Source: Bacillota bacterium
GTDB lineage: Bacteria > Bacillota > Clostridia > Clostridiales > Clostridiaceae
NCBI GenBank assembly: GCA_030706015.1
Contig: JAUZPI010000123.1
Location: forward strand, 1 to 10,705
Length of the DNA: 10,705 nucleotides
Direction of reading: 5' to 3'
Below the pieces are notes generated by a model that was given only the letters and a program-made list of their open reading frames with translations, did not search any database and had not been told where the DNA came from. Every line of letters starts with the position of its first letter. Position 1 is the first letter of the stretch. The position numbers were made by a program, and so were the translations under genes. Positions 6,658 through 10,705 of the stretch are shown one piece after another.

Positions 6658-8499
6658 CTATTCATCTTGTAAATGATATGGATAAGTAGATATTATTATG
6701 TTTGTATTTCTAAGCAGGGTTTCTCTTAAAAAGAAACTTGTGTGATTATGTAATATTTCACCATACCATTCGTGAGTTACAAACTGAGGTAAAATAACAG
6801 TTATTTTTTCATTTGGTCCTGCAGATTTAGCAATGGAGCCAATATACTGAATTAATGGAGTAACAACTGCTCTGTATGGAGAATATTTTGACACAAGTAA
6901 TATATCTGTATGCAATTCTTCCCATCTAACTTTTAATTTCTCCATTGCTTCTTTATCAGTTGATATATTAAGAGCAATTACATCTGGTGTTATGCTTCTT
7001 GCATACTGAAGTGCATTCAATGTAGCCTTGTTTAAACTTGCAATTGGTACTATCATAACATGAACAAATTTTTTGCCAAGCTCAGAAGAAGCTAAATCTT
7101 CTGGAGTTGTTCTTAAATTGTCCGCCACACGATTATAATGTCTTTTTATTGCTATCATAAACAATACTAGTATTGGTATTAAAATCGTTACTATCCATGC
7201 GCCATCTAAAAACTTTTCAAATGTAATTACTCCAGTTGTAATTATTGTAATAAATGCACCAAAACCATTAATTGCAGCACGTTTTCTCCAACCTTGCTCT
7301 TTTGTTTTTCTCCAGTGTATAACCATACCCGACTGTGCAAGAGTAAAAGACAAGAAAACTCCTACTGAATACAAAGGAATTAAAAGATGGGTATCAGCTG
7401 CAAATCCTATAACTAATAAAGCAGCCACAAAAGAAAGCGCTATAATTCCTGTAGAAAAGCTTAGTCTTTTACCCCTGATTGTAAATTGTCTTGGAGCAAA
7501 ACCGTCTTTTCCAACAACATACATCAGCATAGGAAAGCCAGTGAAGGCAGTATTACATGCCATCAAAAGGATTATAGCAGTTGTAAACTGAACCATGTAA
7601 AACATAAAAGTCCTACCAAAAACCCCTTGTGCTAATTGTGCAATTACAGTCATGTTCTTATCATAAACCACATGATAAAATCTTGCTAGTAAAGAGGTAC
7701 CTCCAAAAATAACAAATATTAATGACGATAATAATACCATTACTGTTCTTGCATTTTTTTGACTTGGCTCTTTAAAGTTAGGAACAGAATTACTAACTGC
7801 TTCAAGCCCTGTTAAAGCTGAACATCCCGATGAAAAAGCCTTTAAAATCAGATAAATACTCAAAGTTCCCGTTGTTTTAAGATTAGCATGAATTATTGGC
7901 TCCGGTGCTCCGTATAAAGAGTACCTAATTATACCATATATAATCATAAATATCATGCTGGCTAAAAACAAATATGTGGGTATACTGAAAACTTTTGAAG
8001 ATTCACTTACACCTCTTAAATTGAGAATTGTTAACACCACAATTAGAATAACTGTTAAAGCTACTCTGTGTGGTGCTAAACCAGAGAAAGCTGAAATGAT
8101 CGCGTCAACACCAGCACTAGAACTAACCGCAACGGTAAGTATGTAATCTATCAATAACGAAGCTGCTGCTACAAGGCCGGCATTGGTTCCAATATTCTCC
8201 TTAGCAACTATGTACGCTCCTCCGCCCTGCGGATAAGCTCTTATGATTTGAATATATGATACAGTTAAAATAAATAAGAGTCCAATGATCATCAACGAAA
8301 CATATCCAAGCCATTGATAGGCCATTAAACCTATTGCTCCTATTAGTACGAAAAGAATTTCTTCAGCAGCATAAGCCACAGAAGATATGGCGTCACTTGC
8401 CATAACTGCAAGCCCAAAGGGAACATTATATTTTTCTTGGGCATGCTGTTCATTGGACAGTGGTTCACCGATTACAACGTCTAAAAATTCTTTTATCAT
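6658..8499 (-). CDS. kimA: KimA-type potassium importer (APC superfamily permease)
   Basis: A 613-residue membrane protein with about 12 hydrophobic segments (roughly 30-455) and a soluble C-terminal domain (about 475-613). Length and sequence follow Bacillus subtilis KimA (formerly YdaO), a high-affinity proton-coupled potassium importer. Shared stretches include ASDAISSVAY (34-43), AYPQGGGAYIV (88-98), AFSSGCSALTG (221-231) and LIPLYSVGVF (373-382). Residues recalled as potassium-site ligands in KimA appear conserved: Asp36, Tyr43, Asp118, Thr230, Glu233 and Tyr377. The C-terminal domain ends with the family's LPQFVTHEWYGEILHNHTSFFLR-type segment (570-592). The start has a weak G-rich ribosome binding site (GGGGG) 7 bases upstream. 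The gene stands alone. An amino-acid permease is the main alternative, but the match to KimA over the full length is strong. Confidence 0.85.
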   Translation of the reverse strand: MIKEFLDVVIGEPLSNEQHAQEKYNVPFGLAVMASDAISSVAYAAEEILFVLIGAIGLMAYQWLGYVSLMIIGLLFILTVSYIQIIRAYPQGGGAYIVAKENIGTNAGLVAAASLLIDYILTVAVSSSAGVDAIISAFSGLAPHRVALTVILIVVLTILNLRGVSESSKVFSIPTYLFLASMIFMIIYGIIRYSLYGAPEPIIHANLKTTGTLSIYLILKAFSSGCSALTGLEAVSNSVPNFKEPSQKNARTVMVLLSSLIFVIFGGTSLLARFYHVVYDKNMTVIAQLAQGVFGRTFMFYMVQFTTAIILLMACNTAFTGFPMLMYVVGKDGFAPRQFTIRGKRLSFSTGIIALSFVAALLVIGFAADTHLLIPLYSVGVFLSFTLAQSGMVIHWRKTKEQGWRKRAAINGFGAFITIITTGVITFEKFLDGAWIVTILIPILVLFMIAIKRHYNRVADNLRTTPEDLASSELGKKFVHVMIVPIASLNKATLNALQYARSITPDVIALNISTDKEAMEKLKVRWEELHTDILLVSKYSPYRAVVTPLIQYIGSIAKSAGPNEKITVILPQFVTHEWYGEILHNHTSFFLRETLLRNTNIIISTYPYHLQDE

Positions 8500-8536
8500 T
8501 TTTCAACCCCCACTAAATAATTAGTCTCCATAGTAT

Positions 8537-8564
8537 ATTATAGTGCAGCAAAAAATAATAGCAA
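8537..8564 (-). promoter_or_regulatory. Promoter of the kimA-like gene
   Basis: On the minus strand, -35 TTGCTA (8559-8564), a 16-base spacer and a perfect -10 TATAAT (8537-8542). The resulting leader is only about 30 bases, too short to hold a riboswitch. Confidence 0.55.
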
Positions 8565-8582
8565 TCCTGTAAAATACATTAA

Positions 8583-8617
8583 ATTTATCGTTTTTACATT
8601 TTTAATGCATTTATCGT
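8583..8617. repeat. 9-base direct repeat upstream of the kimA promoter
   Basis: ATTTATCGT occurs at 8583-8591 and again at 8609-8617, a period of 26 bases or about two and a half helical turns. The pair lies 19 bases upstream of the predicted -35 box of the kimA-like gene, a usual position for activator or two-component response-regulator sites. The rest of this 307-base intergenic region (8500-8806) holds the kimA promoter, a palindrome at 8680-8700, an isolated ribosome binding site-like stretch and the asr terminator; I see no gene in it. Confidence 0.4.
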
Positions 8618-8679
8618 ATAAACTCCATATATTATCTTGAATTTAAGTGTTTTTTCAAATTTATTATGCTTCAAATGAA

Positions 8680-8709
8680 AATAATAATACTATTATTATT
8701 AGGAAGGAG
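8680..8709 (+). other. Palindrome followed by an orphan ribosome binding site
   Basis: AATAATAATA (8680-8689), one C, and TATTATTATT (8691-8700) form a perfect 21-base palindrome. Directly after it comes AGGAAGGAG (8701-8709), a strong ribosome binding site with no reading frame behind it: the downstream codons meet stops in all frames within about ten codons. This may be a remnant of a lost gene on the plus strand, or chance. Confidence 0.35.
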
Positions 8710-8735
8710 CTCTAAAAATTAATTTCTAAGCTTGT

Positions 8736-8774
8736 AAATAAAAAAACGAATCCTTATTAACTTTAGGATTCGTT
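8736..8774 (-). terminator. Intrinsic terminator of the asr genes
   Basis: On the minus strand a 10-base perfect stem, AACGAATCCT (8774-8765) with AGGATTCGTT (8754-8745), has a 10-base loop and is followed by a run of seven T (8746-8740). It begins 32 bases after the asrC stop codon. This marks asrC as the last gene of its transcript. Confidence 0.9.
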
Positions 8775-8806
8775 ATATTTCACAAAAATCAGCTATCCAA
8801 AACATG

Positions 8807-9757
8807 CTATTTCCAATATATATACTGCGCTACTTCTGCTATTTCAGGTAATCGAACTCCCTCCAAAGCATATTCTTTGAATATCTGGAAACCAGTCCTA
8901 TCTACAATATAACCTATATGCTCCTTACCATTAGGAGCTTCCTTGTCTATATATTGGGCAATATATTTATAGGTGTTTAGTATAATTTTAATTATGCTAT
9001 CCTCATCAATCCATTTTATAAAATCTTCTGCAATTCTAGGATTCTTTTTACCTGTCCTGCCCATAATTACCAGCTTGTAATATTTCTCATTACTTCTTGT
9101 CCACGCCCTTGTAGGGCATTTATTTACGCATTCTCCACAGCCTATACATTTATCATGATCCCTCACCACTTTAAAATTCTCCATTCTTAAAGCTCCTATG
9201 GATCTCTTTTTACAGTTTTTAACGCATGCACCACAGCTAACACATCTATAACTATCGTATTTAGGCTCTGTCATACCTAAAATACCGAAGTCGTGCATCC
9301 TTGCTTTTATGCAATCATTCGGACAGCCTGTGCAGGCCACTTTTACATGGTAATCATTTGGGTATATAGCTTTTTCGATTCTTGCGGCTAAGGCAGTGGT
9401 ATCATAATTAGCAAACGGACACACCTTATTACCTATGCAGGCAGCCACATTTCTAGTGCCCGCTGCTGGATAACCTTCACCTCTTTGTGCTTGATTAATA
9501 TCCAAGCCTTCGATTACTGGCTGAATTAATTTATTAACCTCAGGAATTTTATTAATATCAATTCCAGGAATCTCAAAGCCCTGCCTAGTAGTAATATGAA
9601 CTGACCCATTACCGTATTTTTCTGCAACCTCCTGCATTATCTGAAAATACTTAACCGGTAATTCACCGCCAGGTACTCTAATTCTTACGGCAGTCTTGCC
9701 TCTTTCTTTTGTTACCCTGAAGGCATTTTTCATTAATAATCTAGTATTTACATCCAT
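8807..9757 (-). CDS. asrC: Anaerobic sulfite reductase subunit C (siroheme, 4Fe-4S)
   Basis: A 316-residue catalytic subunit that reduces sulfite to sulfide in the cytoplasm. The N-terminal half-domain carries the substrate-binding region with basic residues around HITTRQG (54-60). The siroheme/4Fe-4S motif is Cys107-x5-Cys113 and Cys145-x3-Cys149 (CTGCPNDC). An inserted ferredoxin domain has two complete CxxCxxCxxxC motifs at 172/175/178/182 and 204/207/210/214, the layout that separates AsrC from plain assimilatory sulfite reductases. Length fits AsrC. A strong AAGGGGG ribosome binding site overlaps the asrB stop codon, and the 12-base gap shows translational linkage with AsrB, its electron donor. 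An intrinsic terminator follows. The assignment is secure; nitrite reduction as a side activity is possible. Confidence 0.95.
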   Translation of the reverse strand: MDVNTRLLMKNAFRVTKERGKTAVRIRVPGGELPVKYFQIMQEVAEKYGNGSVHITTRQGFEIPGIDINKIPEVNKLIQPVIEGLDINQAQRGEGYPAAGTRNVAACIGNKVCPFANYDTTALAARIEKAIYPNDYHVKVACTGCPNDCIKARMHDFGILGMTEPKYDSYRCVSCGACVKNCKKRSIGALRMENFKVVRDHDKCIGCGECVNKCPTRAWTRSNEKYYKLVIMGRTGKKNPRIAEDFIKWIDEDSIIKIILNTYKYIAQYIDKEAPNGKEHIGYIVDRTGFQIFKEYALEGVRLPEIAEVAQYIYWK

Positions 9758-9769
9758 ATTTCCACCCCC

Positions 9770-10561
9770 TTAATCAAACAATTTTTCAGCTTCTGTATAT
9801 CTAAATACAGGACCATCCAAACAAATATAAGTATCATTCATTTTACAGTGACCGCATTTTCCAACGCCACAGCACATTTTTCTTTCATAAGAAACCCATA
9901 TATTTTCTTCTTTAATCCCTCTTTTAATAAATTCAGCTACTGTAAATTTCATCATCATAGGCGGTCCAACCACTACAACCTGTGCGTTTTGTTCATTATC
10001 AATCTGCAAGTCTGGTATATACTTGGTTATTAATCCAACTTTACCGTCATAATCTTCGGGTGCACTGTCTACCGTTACCAAAACATCCACATTTTCTTTC
10101 CACTTTTCTAAACTCGTTCTAAATAGGATATCCTTTGGAGATCTAAAACCAACCATCAGCCTACAGCTTTTTGCATGCTTAGGATTTTCTGAAAAATAAT
10201 CTATAATTCCTTTAACAGGAGCAAGCCCACTCCCCCCTGCTGCCACAATTATCTCTTTCTTTAAAAAACTATTTATGTCAAACCCATTACCATAGGGTCC
10301 TCTTAAAAATAAAGTATCTCCTATAGCCAAATCAAATATAGCATCAGTTACTACTCCAACTCTTCTAAGTGTAAGATCAACATAATTCTCTCCTATACCG
10401 CAAATAGATATAGGTGCTTCACCATACTTAGGAATAGAAACCTCAAAAAATTGTCCTGGATTGCATTCACCTTGATATTCCATTCTAAAATTATATTCAA
10501 TATCTGTATGTGGGGTAATTTCCAATATTCTAGATTTAAATGGCATATAAACGTTTTCCAT
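9770..10561 (-). CDS. asrB: Anaerobic sulfite reductase subunit B (FAD, NAD(P)H, 2Fe-2S)
   Basis: A 263-residue electron-transfer flavoprotein of the ferredoxin-NADP reductase fold, related to PyrK and to hydrogenase gamma-type subunits. It takes electrons from NADH and passes them to the sulfite reductase complex. Numbered from the upstream Met (10564), the FAD-binding barrel includes NPGQFFEV (35-42), the nucleotide-binding domain begins at AAGGSGLAPVKGI (108-120), and a C-terminal 2Fe-2S motif has Cys232, Cys237, Cys240 and Cys248 (C-x4-C-x2-C-x7-C). Two ATG codons stand side by side at 10564 and 10561; the ribosome binding site AAGGTG ends 2 bases before the first and 5 before the second, so the second is the better start. 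asrC follows after 12 bases. AsrA, the usual ferredoxin-like subunit encoded upstream, is not within the window. Confidence 0.93.
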   Translation of the reverse strand: MENVYMPFKSRILEITPHTDIEYNFRMEYQGECNPGQFFEVSIPKYGEAPISICGIGENYVDLTLRRVGVVTDAIFDLAIGDTLFLRGPYGNGFDINSFLKKEIIVAAGGSGLAPVKGIIDYFSENPKHAKSCRLMVGFRSPKDILFRTSLEKWKENVDVLVTVDSAPEDYDGKVGLITKYIPDLQIDNEQNAQVVVVGPPMMMKFTVAEFIKRGIKEENIWVSYERKMCCGVGKCGHCKMNDTYICLDGPVFRYTEAEKLFD

Positions 10562-10566
10562 CATTT

Positions 10567-10572
10567 CACCTT
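10567..10572 (-). promoter_or_regulatory. Ribosome binding site of asrB, flush against a hairpin stem
   Basis: AAGGTG on the minus strand immediately follows the last arm (10582-10573) of a 10-base inverted repeat. Its spacing favours the ATG at 10561 over the one at 10564. The adjoining stem could influence access of ribosomes to asrB. Confidence 0.65.
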
Positions 10573-10603
10573 GTATAATGAACTCATAGTAAATTCATTA
10601 TAC
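10573..10603 (-). promoter_or_regulatory. Inverted repeat A in the asrB leader
   Basis: On the minus strand GTATAATGAA (10603-10594) and TTCATTATAC (10582-10573) are perfect 10-base complements with 11 bases between. The first arm contains a perfect TATAAT, so it could be a -10 box, but no convincing -35 box lies at the right distance. The repeat could be an operator in DNA or a hairpin in RNA next to the ribosome binding site. Confidence 0.55.
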
Positions 10604-10636
10604 TTTTCCTTTCTTATCTTAAAGATAATTTACTAT
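10586..10636 (-). promoter_or_regulatory. Inverted repeat B in the asrB leader, crossing repeat A
   Basis: On the minus strand ATAGTAAATT (10636-10627) is perfectly complementary to AATTTACTAT (10595-10586), 31 bases apart. The second arm lies mainly in the loop of repeat A, so in RNA the two pairings would cross, as in a pseudoknot, or exclude each other. Confidence 0.45.
10614..10628. repeat. Inverted repeat C in the asrB leader
   Basis: TTATCTT (10614-10620), one A, and AAGATAA (10622-10628) form a perfect 7+1+7 repeat inside the spacer of repeat B. The one-base centre is too tight for a full RNA hairpin, so a dimeric DNA-binding protein is the more natural reader. From 10637 to the right edge I see no gene: all three minus-strand frames hold stops within nine codons of the edge, so only a few C-terminal codons of an upstream gene could be present. 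Confidence 0.4.
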
Positions 10637-10705
10637 AATAACATAAGACGCTGTGGATTAGTTTTTTCACCTATAGCTAGACTATTTTAATTGAGGATAT
10701 AACCA

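Noticed and set aside
8500..8640. A c-di-AMP (ydaO-type) riboswitch upstream of the kimA-like gene.
   Set aside because: The leader is only about 30 bases from the predicted transcription start, and the upstream region lacks the conserved G-rich core segments of that riboswitch.
10451..10690. Plus-strand open frame of 79 codons crossing the asrB start and leader.
   Set aside because: It overlaps the asrB N-terminus and the inverted repeats, its sequence is low in complexity and unlike any family I know, and no ribosome binding site was seen.

Overview
The window looks like chromosomal DNA of a low-GC anaerobic Firmicute, most likely a member of the Clostridia. The DNA is AT-rich, ribosome binding sites are strong and purine-rich, intrinsic terminators are compact, and the genes include anaerobic sulfite reductase (asrB, asrC) and an AmmeMemoRadiSam cluster. 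This placement is inferred from composition and gene content; I could not compare the sequence with any database.

Layout, left to right. At the left edge 14 codons of a minus-strand gene are present; they resemble the N-terminus of the glutamate synthase large subunit, and the gene has a promoter and a leader with an inverted repeat. Next is a minus-strand Fe-S superfamily 2 helicase of the XPD/DinG type with an N-terminal PD-(D/E)XK nuclease-like domain. Divergent from it are two plus-strand genes, a MEMO/LigB-AMMECR1 fusion and a radical SAM enzyme, which together hold all three parts of the AmmeMemoRadiSam system. An intrinsic terminator separates them from a convergent HxlR-type regulator. 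That regulator is divergent from a small amidohydrolase, and the intergenic region carries an operator-like inverted repeat inside the regulator's own promoter. A strong terminator ends the amidohydrolase gene. It is followed by a minus-strand KimA-type potassium transporter, a roughly 300-base intergenic region, and the minus-strand asrB-asrC pair with its own terminator. The right edge is the leader of asrB, which contains three inverted repeats packed into 64 bases; two of them cross as in a pseudoknot.

How the genes work together. AsrB (flavin and 2Fe-2S, NADH side) passes electrons towards AsrC (siroheme and two 4Fe-4S clusters), which reduces sulfite to sulfide. AsrA, the usual third subunit, is not in the window and could lie just to the right. 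The AmmeMemoRadiSam proteins co-occur widely in bacteria and archaea, but I know of no settled function for them, so this is the best candidate here for an undercharacterised system. The HxlR regulator and the amidohydrolase probably form a small regulated module. The helicase and the potassium transporter appear to be independent single-gene units. I saw no mobile element, CRISPR array, rRNA or tRNA gene.
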